NCBI RefSeq assembly: GCF_024171785.1
Contig: NZ_JAMTCK010000002.1
Span: 1-64,000 of the forward strand
Direction of reading: 5' to 3'
Length of the DNA: 64,000 nucleotides
From: Goodfellowiella coeruleoviolacea
GTDB taxonomy: Bacteria; Actinomycetota; Actinomycetes; Mycobacteriales; Pseudonocardiaceae
Shown piece after piece: positions 8,068 through 17,209 of the stretch (position 1 is its first letter; every line of letters begins with the position of its first letter). Made by a program: the position numbers and the translations under genes. Below the pieces are notes generated by a model, which worked only from the letters and a program-made list of their open reading frames with translations, ran no database searches and had not been told where the DNA came from.

Positions 8068-9102
8068 ATGGCCCCGACCTTGACCGAGGTTGCCAGGCAG
8101 GCCGGGGTGTCGCTGTCCACGGCGTCGCGGGCGTTCAGCGACCCGGGTCGGCTGGGGCCGGAAACCCTGCGCAAGGTCCTGGCGGTCGCCGAGGACCTGG
8201 GCTACCAGGCACCGGTCGGCGCGCGGTCGGGCGAGGCGTCCGTCGAGGCCAGCACCGTCGCCGTGGTCGTGCCCGACGTCGCCAACCCGGTGTTCGGCGC
8301 GTTCGTCAAGGCGGCCCAGGCCGAGGGCTGGTACCGCAGGCAGACGGTGGTCCTGGTGGACACCGACCTCAACCCCGACCGGGAGCGCGAGGCCATCAAC
8401 CACCTGCGCGACCAGGTCAGCGGCATCGTGGTGTGCTCGCCCCGGCTGACCGCCGAGGACGTGCTGGCCTGCGCGGGACAGACCCCGGTCGTCCTGGTCA
8501 ACCGGGAGGCGGTCGGCGCCGACTGCGTGATAGCCGACGCCGCCGACGGACTGCGCCAGACCGTCGAGCACCTGGCCGCGCTCGGCCACCGCCGCGTCGC
8601 GTACGTGCAGGGCGCGCAGCGGTCCTGGTCCAACAGCCACCGGGTGGACCTGGTCCGCGGGCTGGCCGAGCAGGCCGGCCTGGACCTGTGCCTGCTCGGC
8701 TGGCAGGCCGAGACCGCGGCGGGCGGCACCGCGGCGGCGGCCAGCGTGATGGCCTCGGGCGCGTCCGCGGTGATCACCCACAACGACCTGGTCGCCCTCG
8801 GGGTGATCGCCGGGGTGCGTGCGCTCGGGGTGTCCGTGCCCGACCAGCTCAGCGTGGTCGGCATCGACGACATCCCGTTCGCCGCGGTCGCGCACCCCGC
8901 GCTGACCAGCGTGGCCGTGCCCATGGCCCGGGCCGGCGCGCTCAGCCTGGAACTGCTCGGGCGGGCCGTGGCCGGGGACCGGCAGGCCCCGCGCACCGTG
9001 CGGCTGCCCACCCAGCTCGTGGTCCGCGCGTCCACCGCGCCGGCCGCCGCCGGTCCTGCCGCTGCCCGTCCTGCCGCCGCCTGCGCAACGGAACTCGCTT
9101 GA
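8068..9102 (+). CDS. LacI family transcriptional regulator (sugar-acid operon)
   Basis: A 344-residue LacI/GalR regulator. The N-terminal HTH and hinge helix are clear (TLTEVARQAGVSLSTASRAF at residues 3-22, then ETLRKVLAVAEDLGYQ), followed by a periplasmic-binding-protein-like effector domain ending around residue 330 and an Ala/Pro-rich tail. It heads an operon whose next genes handle sugar acids, so the effector is probably a hexuronate-pathway intermediate such as fructuronate or mannonate. ATG start with GGAGG 7 bases upstream. The upstream region has TTGACA at 7979 and the partial palindrome TTGTGCAA at 7989, a possible promoter/operator, but the -10 is poor. Confidence 0.9.
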   Translation: MAPTLTEVARQAGVSLSTASRAFSDPGRLGPETLRKVLAVAEDLGYQAPVGARSGEASVEASTVAVVVPDVANPVFGAFVKAAQAEGWYRRQTVVLVDTDLNPDREREAINHLRDQVSGIVVCSPRLTAEDVLACAGQTPVVLVNREAVGADCVIADAADGLRQTVEHLAALGHRRVAYVQGAQRSWSNSHRVDLVRGLAEQAGLDLCLLGWQAETAAGGTAAAASVMASGASAVITHNDLVALGVIAGVRALGVSVPDQLSVVGIDDIPFAAVAHPALTSVAVPMARAGALSLELLGRAVAGDRQAPRTVRLPTQLVVRASTAPAAAGPAAARPAAACATELA

Positions 9103-9112
9103 AGGTCACGTC

Positions 9113-10111
9113 ATGAACACCCCTGATCTCACCGTGGTCGTCACCGACCAGAACCTGGTGCCGCTGCGCGCCGAGTTCGAGGCCGCAGTGCCCGAGGGCA
9201 CGGTCGTGCGCTGGCCCGACGTCGGTGACCCCGCCGCCGTGGCCACCGCCCTGGCCGGCGCCGACGTGCTGGTCGGCAGCCACTGCCCGGCGCCGCTGCT
9301 GGCCGCCGGCACCCGGTTGCGGCTGGTGCACGCGGCCGGCGCGGGCACCGACAAGATCGACGTCGGCGCGCTGCGCCCGGGCGCCCAGGTCGCCAACACC
9401 TTCCACCACGAGGACTCCATCGCCGAGTACGTGGTGGCCGCGACCATCCTGCTGCGCCGCGGCTTCCTGCGGCAGGACGCGGCCCTGCGGCAGGGCCGGT
9501 GGGACTCCCCGGCCTACGACCCGAGCGTGCCGTGGCCGGACGCGCTGGACGGCGCGACCGTGGGCTTCGTCGGGTTCGGGCACATCGGGGCCCGCGCCTG
9601 GCAGCGGTTCGACGTGTTCGGGGCGCGCGGTGTGGCGGTGACCCGGCGCGGCGGGATCGACGCCACCGCCAACGGGCTGGCCTGGGCGGCCGGCATCGCC
9701 GAGCTGGGCGCGCTGCTGGCCGAGTCCGACGTGGTCGTGGTGTCCACCCCGCTCACGCCCGCGACCACCGGCCTGATCGGCGCGCCCGAGCTGGCCGCGA
9801 TGCGCGACACCGCGCTGCTGGTCAACGTCGGTCGGGGACCGGTGGTCGACCAGGACGCGCTGTACGCCGCGCTGCGCGACGGCGTGATCGGCGGCGCCGC
9901 CATCGACGTCTGGTACGACTACCCGGCGGCCGGGGCCGAGTCCGCGCCCAGCCCGCACCCGTTCCACGAGCTGGACAACGTGCTGATGACCCCGCACTCC
10001 TCCGGCCTGACCCGGCAGACCTTCACCCGCCGGGTGCACGACATCGCCGCGAACATCGGCCGGCTGGCCGCGGGTGAGCCGCTGCGCAACGTGGTGGCGG
10101 TGGCCCGGTGA
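9113..10111 (+). CDS. D-2-hydroxyacid dehydrogenase family protein
   Basis: A 332-residue NAD(P)-dependent 2-hydroxyacid dehydrogenase. The nucleotide-binding motif [13 protein letters not shown] sits near residues 149-161; [14 protein letters not shown] carries the substrate-binding Arg; the catalytic His lies in MTPHSSG. The segment where many relatives have a catalytic Glu reads [12 protein letters not shown], so alignment is needed to place that residue. Such enzymes interconvert 2-keto and 2-hydroxy acids. It begins 10 bp after lacI and overlaps the mannonate dehydratase gene (GTGA), so it is an integral part of the sugar-acid operon, perhaps reducing or oxidising a keto-sugar acid. The exact substrate is unknown. 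Confidence 0.85.
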   Translation: MNTPDLTVVVTDQNLVPLRAEFEAAVPEGTVVRWPDVGDPAAVATALAGADVLVGSHCPAPLLAAGTRLRLVHAAGAGTDKIDVGALRPGAQVANTFHHEDSIAEYVVAATILLRRGFLRQDAALRQGRWDSPAYDPSVPWPDALDGATVGFVGFGHIGARAWQRFDVFGARGVAVTRRGGIDATANGLAWAAGIAELGALLAESDVVVVSTPLTPATTGLIGAPELAAMRDTALLVNVGRGPVVDQDALYAALRDGVIGGAAIDVWYDYPAAGAESAPSPHPFHELDNVLMTPHSSGLTRQTFTRRVHDIAANIGRLAAGEPLRNVVAVAR

Positions 10112-11331
10112 GCCGCACCGACACCATCGCGGCGGTCGACGTGATCGTGACCAGCCCGGGCCGCAACTACGTCGCGCTCAAGATCACCACCACCGACGGG
10201 GTGGTCGGGTGGGGCGATGCCACCCTCAACGGCCGCGAACTCGCCGTCGCCGCCTACCTGCGCGACCACGTGGCGCCGCTGCTGGTGGGCCGCGACCCGG
10301 CGCGCGTCGAGGACACCTGGCAGTTCCTCTACCGGGGCGCGTACTGGCGGCGCGGTCCGGTCACCATGACCGCGATCGGCGCGGTGGACATCGCGCTGTG
10401 GGACATCAAGGGCAAGGTCGCCGGCCAGCCGGTGTACCAGCTGCTCGGCGGCGCGGTGCGGGACCGGGTGCTGTCCTACACCCACGCCACCGGCTGGGAC
10501 GTGCCGGAACTGCTGGACTCCGTCGACGCCCAGCGCGAGCGCGGCTTCCGGGCGGTGCGCGTCCAGACCGGGGTGCCGGGCCTGGACACCGTGTACGGGG
10601 TGACCCGGGGCGCCACCGGCTACGAGCCCGCCGGGCGGGGCGCGGCGCCGGTGGTGGAGGTCTGGGACACCGACGCCTACCTGCGGCACGCACCCGGTGC
10701 GCTGGCCGCCGCGCGCGAGCACGTCGGCCCGGACGTGCAGCTGCTGCACGACGTCCACCACCGGCTCACCCCGGGCCAGGCCGCGCGGCTGGGCCGGGCC
10801 GTCGAGTCGGTGGACCTGTTCTGGCTGGAGGACGTCACCCCGGCGGAGAACCAGGAGGTGCTGCGGCACGTCCGGCGGCACACCACCGTGCCGCTGGCCA
10901 TCGGCGAGGTGTTCAACACCATCTGGGAGTGCCAGCAGCTGATCACCGAGCAGCTGATCGACTTCGTGCGCACCTGCGTGACGCACGCCGGCGGGATCAG
11001 CCACCTGCGCCGGATCGCGGCGCTGGCCGAGGTGTGGCAGATCCGGTTGGGCCCGCACGGTCCCTCGGACGTCTCCCCGGTGGCGCTCGGCGCGTCACTC
11101 CACGTTGGACTGTCCACACCGAACTTCGCGATCCAGGAGTACATGGGCTACGGACCCCAGGTCCACGAGGTGTTCCAGCACGCGTGGAGCTACGCCGACG
11201 GGCACCTGCACCCCGGTGACGTGCCCGGCGTGGGGGTCGAGGTCGACGAGGCGCTCGCCGCCCGGTTCCCCTACGAGCCCGCCTACCTGCCCGTCGCGCG
11301 CCGGCGCGACGGTTCGATGACCGATTGGTGA
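10108..11331 (+). CDS. manD: D-mannonate dehydratase, enolase superfamily (ManD type)
   Basis: A 407-residue enolase-superfamily enzyme matching the ManD group. The N-terminal capping domain has [11 protein letters not shown] and [15 protein letters not shown]. The barrel carries the Mg ligands in LLHDVHH (Asp), WLEDVTPAE (Glu) and AIGEVFNT (Glu); the ManD-specific His follows in HHRLTPG, and the C-terminus ends GSMTDW with the terminal Trp that caps the active site in this group. The reaction is dehydration of D-mannonate (some members D-gluconate) to 2-keto-3-deoxygluconate. Its start overlaps the stop of the preceding gene by 4 bases. With the reductase that follows it makes two consecutive steps of hexuronate breakdown; the KDG kinase and aldolase are not in this window. 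Confidence 0.9.
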   Translation: MSRTDTIAAVDVIVTSPGRNYVALKITTTDGVVGWGDATLNGRELAVAAYLRDHVAPLLVGRDPARVEDTWQFLYRGAYWRRGPVTMTAIGAVDIALWDIKGKVAGQPVYQLLGGAVRDRVLSYTHATGWDVPELLDSVDAQRERGFRAVRVQTGVPGLDTVYGVTRGATGYEPAGRGAAPVVEVWDTDAYLRHAPGALAAAREHVGPDVQLLHDVHHRLTPGQAARLGRAVESVDLFWLEDVTPAENQEVLRHVRRHTTVPLAIGEVFNTIWECQQLITEQLIDFVRTCVTHAGGISHLRRIAALAEVWQIRLGPHGPSDVSPVALGASLHVGLSTPNFAIQEYMGYGPQVHEVFQHAWSYADGHLHPGDVPGVGVEVDEALAARFPYEPAYLPVARRRDGSMTDW

Positions 11332-11341
11332 CACAACCCCG

Positions 11342-12853
11342 ATGAGTCTGCCCCGCCTGGGCGCCGCCACGGTGCCCGCCACCGCACTGACCCACCAGCG
11401 CGCCCTGACCAGGACCGGCATCGTCCACCTCGGACTCGGCAACTTCCACCGCGCCCACCAGGCCGTGTACACGGCCGAGGCGCTGGCCCACACCGACGGC
11501 CCGTGGGGCATCCTCGGGGTGGCCAGCCGCTCGGCCGAGGTGGCCGACGCCATGCGCGAGCAGGACCTGCGCTACTCGGTGGTGGAGATCTCGCCGACGG
11601 ACACCCGGGTCAGCGTGCCCGCGGCGCACACCGGCGTGCTCGTCGCGGCGCAGCAGACCGACGCGGTGCTCGACGCCATCGCCGCGCCGGACACCAGGAT
11701 CGTCACGCTCACCATCACCGAGCGCGGCTACACCTTCTCCCCGCGCACCGGCGGGCTCGACCTGGACGCCGCCGAGGTGCGGGCCGACCTGCGCGGGGAC
11801 GCCCCGCCCCGGACCGCCATCGGCCAGCTCGTCCGGGGACTGCAGCGCCGGCTGCGCGCCCACGCCACCCCGATCACCGTGCTCAGCTGCGACAACCTGG
11901 TGGGCAACGGAACCCAGACCCAGCGGCTGGTGCGCGAGTTCGCCGAGGCGCTCGCCCCGGCCGAACGCGACGAACTCGTTGCCTGGCTGGCGAGTGCGGT
12001 GAGCTTCCCCAGCTGCATGGTGGACCGCATCGTGCCCGCCACCACCGAGGCCTACCAGCGGGCCGTGGCCGCCCAGCTCGGTCTGCGCGACACCGTGCCG
12101 GTGCCGGCCGAGCCGTTCACCATGTGGGTGCTGGAGGACCGGTTCGCCGCCGGCCGGCCGGACTGGGAGCAGGCCGGCGCGCTGTTCACCGCCGACGTGG
12201 AGCCCTACGAGCAGGTCAAGCTCAGGCTGCTCAACGGCACCCACTCGCTCATCGCTTACCTGGGTGCGCTGGACGGGCGGGAGACCATCCCGGACGCGCT
12301 CGCCCAGCCGTTCGTGGCCGAGGCGGCCCGACGCGTGCTCTACGACGACTACCTGCCCACCCTCACCGTGCCGGCCGACATCGACGCGGACGACTACATC
12401 GCGCGGCTGTTCCAGCGGTGGGCCAACACCGCGCTGGGCCACCGCACCCGGCAGGTGGGCTCGGACGGCTCGGTCAAGCTGCGCCAACGCGTTCCCGAAC
12501 CGGCACTGCGGCACCTGCGCGCCGGCCGGATGCCACACCAGCTGGCCCTCACCATGGCCGCCTACCTGTGCTGCGTGGCACCGCCCAGCGGCTTCGACGC
12601 CGGCCCGCACGCCGCCGCCATGGTCGACCCGGCCCGCACCACCCTCGCGGCCAGCGCCGCCAGCGCCAGCACCACACGGTCCTTTGTGGACGAGGTGATC
12701 GCCGGCGGCACGTTCGGCGACGGCCTGGCCGAGCACCCCGAGTTCGCCGAGCGCGTCGCCGGCCTGGTCGACGTGATCGCCAGGCACGGGGTGGCGGCCG
12801 CGGCCGAGGACGCCCTGCGCGCCAGCGACGCCGAGCCGCTGACCACCCCCTGA
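11342..12853 (+). CDS. mannitol dehydrogenase-family oxidoreductase, probably D-fructuronate reductase
   Basis: A 503-residue member of the polyol-specific long-chain dehydrogenase family. The Rossmann N-terminal part shows GIVHLGLGNFHRAHQAVY; the middle carries VLSCDNLVGNG and FPSCMVDRIVPAT; the catalytic Lys region KLRLLNGTHSLIAYLG is intact. Length and motifs fit UxuB/MtlK/por-type enzymes. Because it sits 10 bp after mannonate dehydratase, reduction of D-fructuronate to D-mannonate (UxuB) is the best reading; mannitol or arabinitol dehydrogenase is the alternative. It is followed after 96 bp by the transporter gene in the same direction. Confidence 0.86.
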   Translation: MSLPRLGAATVPATALTHQRALTRTGIVHLGLGNFHRAHQAVYTAEALAHTDGPWGILGVASRSAEVADAMREQDLRYSVVEISPTDTRVSVPAAHTGVLVAAQQTDAVLDAIAAPDTRIVTLTITERGYTFSPRTGGLDLDAAEVRADLRGDAPPRTAIGQLVRGLQRRLRAHATPITVLSCDNLVGNGTQTQRLVREFAEALAPAERDELVAWLASAVSFPSCMVDRIVPATTEAYQRAVAAQLGLRDTVPVPAEPFTMWVLEDRFAAGRPDWEQAGALFTADVEPYEQVKLRLLNGTHSLIAYLGALDGRETIPDALAQPFVAEAARRVLYDDYLPTLTVPADIDADDYIARLFQRWANTALGHRTRQVGSDGSVKLRQRVPEPALRHLRAGRMPHQLALTMAAYLCCVAPPSGFDAGPHAAAMVDPARTTLAASAASASTTRSFVDEVIAGGTFGDGLAEHPEFAERVAGLVDVIARHGVAAAAEDALRASDAEPLTTP

Positions 12854-12949
12854 CCAGCGGCACCGGCCGGCCCCCCGAGTTCACTGACGACGAGGACGTA
12901 GCACCAGGCCTGTTCCGCCCCGCCCGGGGCCCGATCCATTCGAGGACGC

Positions 12950-14341
12950 ATGGATATCACCGCCCAACCAGCACAGACCACAGTGGACTCCGCCGCACCG
13001 GCGCGTCCGAACCAGGACGCGCCGGCCGACCCGAGGGCGGTGCGCCGGGCGGCGTGGGCCGGCCTGATCGGGACAACCCTCGAACAGTACGACTTCGTCA
13101 TCTACGGCACGGCGTCGGCGCTGATCTTCAACCAGTTGTTCTTCCCCAACGTGTCGCCGGTGGCCGGCACGCTGGCCAGCTTCAGCACCTACGCGGTGGG
13201 GTTCGCCGCCCGGCCGCTGGGCGGGCTGTTCTTCTCCCGCTTCGGCGACCGGCTGGGCCGCAAGTGGGTGCTGGTGGCCACACTGCTGCTGATGGGTGGC
13301 GCCACCCTGGCGATCGGCCTGCTGCCCACGTTCGAGCAGGTGGGGCTGCTCGCTCCGGTCCTGCTGGTGGTCTGCCGGTTCTTCCAGGGCTTTGGCGCGG
13401 GAGCGGAGCAGTCCGGCGGCGCGACCCTGCTCACCGAGACGGCGGCGCGGGGACGGCGTGGCCGGTTCTCGTCACTGGTGATGAGCGGTGCGGCACTGGG
13501 CACCGCGCTCGGCGCGGTCGCCTGGATCCTGGCCCAGCTGCTGCCCGACGACCAGCTGCTGAGCTGGGGCTGGCGCCTGGTGTTCGGCAGCAGCCTGCTG
13601 GTGACCATCGCCGCGCTGGTCATGCGGCGCAAGCTCAACGAGAGCCCGGTGTTCGAGGACCTCAAGGAGCAGCACGCGGCGCCGCGCACACCGGTCCGGG
13701 AGATCTTCCAGCGCGGCAGGAAGCCGATGTTGCTGGTGCTGCTGATGAACGTCGGCGTCAGTTCGCAGTCCTACACCTACCAGGTGTTCATGGCCTCCTA
13801 CCTGGTGTCCACCGTGGGCGTCGACCCCGCGTTCGTGCCCAAGGTGCTGCTGGTCGGCGCGATCTGCGGGGGCATCGCGGCGATCGGGTTCGGCGCGCTG
13901 TCCGACCGGGTGGGCCGCAAGCGGGTGTACTCGGTGATCATGGGCGCGCTGGTGCTGTTGCCCGGCCCCACGTTCATCGCGCTGAACACCGGCTCGCCGA
14001 TCGCGATCACGGTGGCGATCGTCATCGGCTTCATCCTGGCCTGCCACGGGTCGGTGGGCGTGCAGATGAGCTACTTCCCGGAGCTGTTCGGCAACCGCTA
14101 CCGCTACGCCGGGGTCACCCTGGGCCGGGAGTTCTCCTCGGTGCTCGGCGGCGGGGTGGCTCCGCTGATCTGCGCGGCCCTGCTCGGCGCGTTCGCCGGC
14201 TCCTGGATCCCGGTGGCCGGGTACATGATGGTCATGGTGGCGATCAGCTTCGTCGCCGCCCTGCTGGCGCCCGAGACCAGGGACCGCGACCTCACCGTCC
14301 CGGAGGACGCCACCGAGCGCCACGCCCCGGCCGCCGGCTGA
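12950..14341 (+). CDS. MFS transporter, metabolite:H+ symporter (MHS) family
   Basis: A 463-residue inner-membrane protein with 12 predicted transmembrane helices and the MHS-type start GTTLEQYDFVIYGTAS. The conserved MFS loop 2-3 motif appears as GDRLGRKWVL and again after helix 8 as SDRVGRKRVY. These proteins import small carboxylates or osmolytes with protons. Position at the end of the sugar-acid operon suggests uptake of the hexuronate or aldonate that the preceding enzymes degrade. ATG start; the 96-bp gap upstream holds no obvious terminator, so it is probably co-transcribed. The gene ends 28 bp before a bidirectional hairpin. Confidence 0.88.
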   Translation: MDITAQPAQTTVDSAAPARPNQDAPADPRAVRRAAWAGLIGTTLEQYDFVIYGTASALIFNQLFFPNVSPVAGTLASFSTYAVGFAARPLGGLFFSRFGDRLGRKWVLVATLLLMGGATLAIGLLPTFEQVGLLAPVLLVVCRFFQGFGAGAEQSGGATLLTETAARGRRGRFSSLVMSGAALGTALGAVAWILAQLLPDDQLLSWGWRLVFGSSLLVTIAALVMRRKLNESPVFEDLKEQHAAPRTPVREIFQRGRKPMLLVLLMNVGVSSQSYTYQVFMASYLVSTVGVDPAFVPKVLLVGAICGGIAAIGFGALSDRVGRKRVYSVIMGALVLLPGPTFIALNTGSPIAITVAIVIGFILACHGSVGVQMSYFPELFGNRYRYAGVTLGREFSSVLGGGVAPLICAALLGAFAGSWIPVAGYMMVMVAISFVAALLAPETRDRDLTVPEDATERHAPAAG

Positions 14342-14368
14342 GGTGCCCGGCCGAGCAGCACACCCACC

Positions 14369-14404
14369 CGGCCCCCTGCCCGCGTCCGCGCCGGCAGGGG
14401 GCCG
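14369..14404. terminator. bidirectional hairpin terminator
   Basis: A 12-bp perfect inverted repeat (CGGCCCCCTGCC / GGCAGGGGGCCG) with a 12-base loop lies between the convergent MFS and DinB-like genes, 14 bp from the stop of the latter. Confidence 0.75.
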
Positions 14405-14417
14405 CTGGTTTCCCCGC

Positions 14418-14930
14418 TCAGCGCCGGCGCAGCAGCACGCCCCTGAGGTAGGCGGCCTGGCCGGCGTGCTGGAGGTCGTCCGAGATGACGCTGACCAGTC
14501 GCACCCCCAGGGTCACCGGCGGGTCCCACGCCTCGTCCACCACGCGGCCCAGGTCGGCGTCCTGGATCGTGCGGACGAACTGGACGGTCTGGTCGTGCAC
14601 GGCGTCGTGGTAGTCGGTGAGCAGCGCGGCCGACTCGACCCGGACGGCGGCCACCTCCGCGCTGCTGTGCCCGTAGCCGATGTCTCCGACGGGAAAGGGC
14701 AGGCCGAACCGGTCGGCCCAGCCCTGTGCCCGCCACACCTGCTCGGTGCCGGCGACCTCGGCGACGTGGTCGTCCTGGACGCGGCTGAGGTGCCACACCA
14801 GCCAGGCGATCGAGTTCGCCTCGCTGTCCAGGCGGGCGGCCAGTTCGTCGGGGGAGAGGTCGGCGACCGCGTGGTGCACGGTCTCGCGGATCCGGCCGAA
14901 GGCGTCGGCGAGTAGGTCGGCGCTGGTCAC
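14418..14930 (-). CDS. DinB-like / DUF664 family protein
   Basis: A 170-residue four-helix-bundle protein of the DinB superfamily. Three metal-ligand His positions are visible: VWHLSRVQDDH (residues about 46-56) contributes two, and DDLQHAGQAAYLRG near the C-terminus the third. The actinomycete members are often mycothiol-dependent isomerases or transferases. The GTG start at 14930 has AGGAG-like sequence just upstream (GAGGAGCCTCCT). It is convergent with the MFS gene and stands 127 bp from the TetR gene on the other strand. The substrate is unknown. Confidence 0.82.
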   Translation of the reverse strand: MTSADLLADAFGRIRETVHHAVADLSPDELAARLDSEANSIAWLVWHLSRVQDDHVAEVAGTEQVWRAQGWADRFGLPFPVGDIGYGHSSAEVAAVRVESAALLTDYHDAVHDQTVQFVRTIQDADLGRVVDEAWDPPVTLGVRLVSVISDDLQHAGQAAYLRGVLLRRR

Positions 14931-15001
14931 AGGAGGCTCCTCGGGCTGACTGCGGACAACGAACCCATCCTGGCACCCGGGACTTCCCGCCGCCGGCCGG
15001 G

Positions 15002-15045
15002 ACGAACACGTTCGTCACGAACTTGTTCGGAACGAACGCGTTCGT
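15002..15045. promoter_or_regulatory. three iterated palindromic operators, 15-bp period
   Basis: Three copies of ACGAAC-NN-GTTCGT lie at 15002-15015, 15017-15030 and 15032-15045. The first and third are perfect in both arms, the second has one mismatch, and the third extends to AACGAAC/GTTCGTT. Starts are exactly 15 bp apart, ending 12 bp before the TetR GTG codon. A TetR-family regulator (the gene immediately downstream) is the natural ligand, with autoregulation of the regulator-monooxygenase pair. Binding is inferred. Confidence 0.75.
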
Positions 15046-15057
15046 TAGGTTGGGTCG

Positions 15058-15798
15058 GTGACACCACGACCGAAGAACCAGGCCAGCAGGCGGGAGCGGC
15101 CGGCGAAACCCGCCCTGACCCGCGAGGGGATCGTCGCGACCGCGGTCGCCGTGCTGCGTGCGGAGGGGCTGGAGAAGGTGACCATGCGGCGCCTGGCCCA
15201 GGAGCTGGACACCGGTCCGGCCTCGCTGTACGTGTACGTGGCCAGCACGGCCGAGCTGCACGCGGCCGTGCTGGACGAGCTGCTGGGCGAGGTGGACCTG
15301 GACCAGGCCGCCAGCCAGGGCGACTGGCGCGAGCGCGTGATCGGCGTGCTCAGCTCCTACATCACCGTGCTGTTCGCCCACCCGGCGCTGGCCCGCTCGG
15401 CGCTGACCGTGTGGCCCAGCGGCGAGAACTACCTGCGGCTGCTGGAGCGGCTGCTGGCGCTGCTGGACGAGGGCGGCGTGCCGCCGGTGCAGGCCGCCTG
15501 GGGCGTGGACCTGCTGCTCCAGGTCGCCACCGCCACCGCGGCCGAGCAGTCCACCCGCGGCCAGTCCGGCGACGCCGACAGGGAGTGGGACGACCTGACC
15601 CGCGCCCTGCACGAGGTCGACGAGCGGACCCACCCCCACCTGCGCGCACTGGCGGCGAGCCTGCTGGCCGGCACGCCCGGGCAGCGCCGGACCTGGGGCT
15701 TCCAGGTGCTGCTCAACGGCATCGTGCACACCCCGGCGCCCCACCCCGACCACTCCAGCCACCACTCGGCCACACCACACGGAGGAACACGACCATGA
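15058..15798 (+). CDS. TetR family regulator (partner of TetX-like gene)
   Basis: A 246-residue regulator. After a basic N-terminal tail (MTPRPKNQASRRERPAKP) the HTH runs at about residues 22-66 (LTREGIVATAVAVLRAEGLE, then MRRLAQELDTGPASLYVYV). The C-terminal effector domain is of the TetR/ActII-like long type and the tail is His-rich (HPDHSSHHS). The GTG at 15058 is the start; three repeated palindromes sit immediately upstream. Its stop overlaps the ATG of the monooxygenase gene (ATGA), so both are expressed as one unit and the regulator probably senses the enzyme's substrate. Confidence 0.9.
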   Translation: MTPRPKNQASRRERPAKPALTREGIVATAVAVLRAEGLEKVTMRRLAQELDTGPASLYVYVASTAELHAAVLDELLGEVDLDQAASQGDWRERVIGVLSSYITVLFAHPALARSALTVWPSGENYLRLLERLLALLDEGGVPPVQAAWGVDLLLQVATATAAEQSTRGQSGDADREWDDLTRALHEVDERTHPHLRALAASLLAGTPGQRRTWGFQVLLNGIVHTPAPHPDHSSHHSATPHGGTRP

Positions 15799-16976
15799 CG
15801 ACCCCGACCCCGGCCGCGACCACCCCGACCGCGACCACGGCGACCCGGTCCCACCACCCGATCGCGATCATCGGTGCCGGCCTCAGCGGCCTCACCCTGG
15901 CCAGGGTGCTGCACGTGAACGGCATCCGGGCCGCTGTCTTCGACCTGGAGGCATCGCCGAGCGCCCGCACCCAGGGCGGCATGCTCGACATCCACGAGGA
16001 TTCCGGCCAACGCGCGCTGCGCGCCGCCGGCCTGCACGACGCGTTCCGCCGCCTGGTGCACGTGGGTGGGCAGGCACTGCGCATCGTCGACCCGCGCGGT
16101 GTGCTCCGGCTGGCCGAGGAGGACGACGGCACCGGTGAGCGCCCCGAGGTGGACCGGGGACAGCTGCGGGACCTGCTGCTGGACTCGCTCCCCGCCGGCA
16201 CCGTCCACTGGGGACACAAGGCGACCGGTGCCCGCGCGCTGGGCGGTGGCCGGCACGAGGTGAGCTTCGCCGACGGCGGCACGATCACCACGGATCTGCT
16301 GGTCGGCGCGGACGGCGCCTGGTCGCGGATCCGTCCCCTGGTCTCCTCGGCGGTCCCCGCCTACACCGGGATCTCCTTCGTGGAGACCGATCTGCGCGAG
16401 GCCGACGTCCGCCACCCGGTCAGCGCCGCCCTGGTCGGCGGCGGGTTCTTCCTCTGCCTCGGTGACCACAAGGGCTTTCTCGCCCACCGCGAGGCCGACG
16501 GCGGTCTGCACGTCTACACCGCGCTCAGGGTTGGCGCGGACTGGCTCGACAGCATCGACTTCACCGAGCCCGAGGTGGCCAAGAAGGCCGTGCTCGCCCA
16601 GTTCGACGGCTGGGCCGAAGCACTGCGCGCGCTGGTCGCCGACGCCGACGGTCCCGTGGTGCCGCGGCACATCCACGCCCTGCCCGTCGGCCACCGCTGG
16701 GACCGCGTCCCCGGGGTGACGCTGCTGGGCGATGCCGCGCACCTGATGTCGCCGTTCGCCGGGGAAGGCGCCAACCTGGCCATGCTCGACGGCGCCGAAC
16801 TCGGCCAGGCGATCGCCGCTCACCCCGGCGACACCGAGGCCGCGCTGGCCGCCTACGAACACGCGCTCTTCCCGCGCGGCGCGGCCGCCGCCGAGGAGTC
16901 CGCCGCCAGCCTGGCGACGATGTTCGGCGACACCGCCCTGCAGGACGTGCTCGCCCAGTTCACCGCGCACCAGTAG
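15795..16976 (+). CDS. TetX-like FAD-dependent monooxygenase
   Basis: A 393-residue class A flavoprotein hydroxylase. The N-terminal GxGxxG is IIGAGLSGLTLARVL (residues about 20-34), DG motif region LLVGADGAWSRIR near 170, and the second FAD motif GDAAHLMSPFAGEGANLA near 310. The region GGMLDIHEDSGQRALRAAGL closely parallels the same segment of TetX tetracycline-inactivating enzymes, and the whole length fits TetX. The His of the TetX substrate pocket is kept (GLHVYTAL) while the segment holding its pocket Arg differs (GDHKGFLAH), so tetracycline itself need not be the substrate. It starts with ATG within the stop of its TetR gene; GGAGGAA precedes it. A self-protective or tailoring hydroxylase for an aromatic compound is plausible. 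Confidence 0.87.
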   Translation: MTTPTPAATTPTATTATRSHHPIAIIGAGLSGLTLARVLHVNGIRAAVFDLEASPSARTQGGMLDIHEDSGQRALRAAGLHDAFRRLVHVGGQALRIVDPRGVLRLAEEDDGTGERPEVDRGQLRDLLLDSLPAGTVHWGHKATGARALGGGRHEVSFADGGTITTDLLVGADGAWSRIRPLVSSAVPAYTGISFVETDLREADVRHPVSAALVGGGFFLCLGDHKGFLAHREADGGLHVYTALRVGADWLDSIDFTEPEVAKKAVLAQFDGWAEALRALVADADGPVVPRHIHALPVGHRWDRVPGVTLLGDAAHLMSPFAGEGANLAMLDGAELGQAIAAHPGDTEAALAAYEHALFPRGAAAAEESAASLATMFGDTALQDVLAQFTAHQ

Positions 16977-17209
16977 AGCGCGGCCGCCCACATCTGCCCG
17001 GCACGGCCCTGGGCGGGCACGCCGGGCAGGCGTAGCGGGTGCCCCGGATGCCACGGCTGGACACCGCCAGGTGGACGCTGTCACGACGCAGTGAGGTTAA
17101 TTATTTACGAACTGCTTGTCTTTTTGTGGGGTTGTGTCTACACCTGTACCTCCCGCACCGGGGCCGATCACCGCGCACCCGGGCGGCTCTGGTTTCAACG
17201 GGGAGGAAC

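Noticed and set aside
10997-12787. A 596-codon minus-strand frame across the fructuronate reductase gene
   Set aside because: Same shadow effect; no motif, while the plus-strand frame has clear family signatures.
16994-17029. CTGCCCGGC...GCCGGGCAG inverted repeat after the TetX-like gene
   Set aside because: The stem is 9 bp with an 18-base loop, weaker than the other terminators, so it is not listed as a feature.
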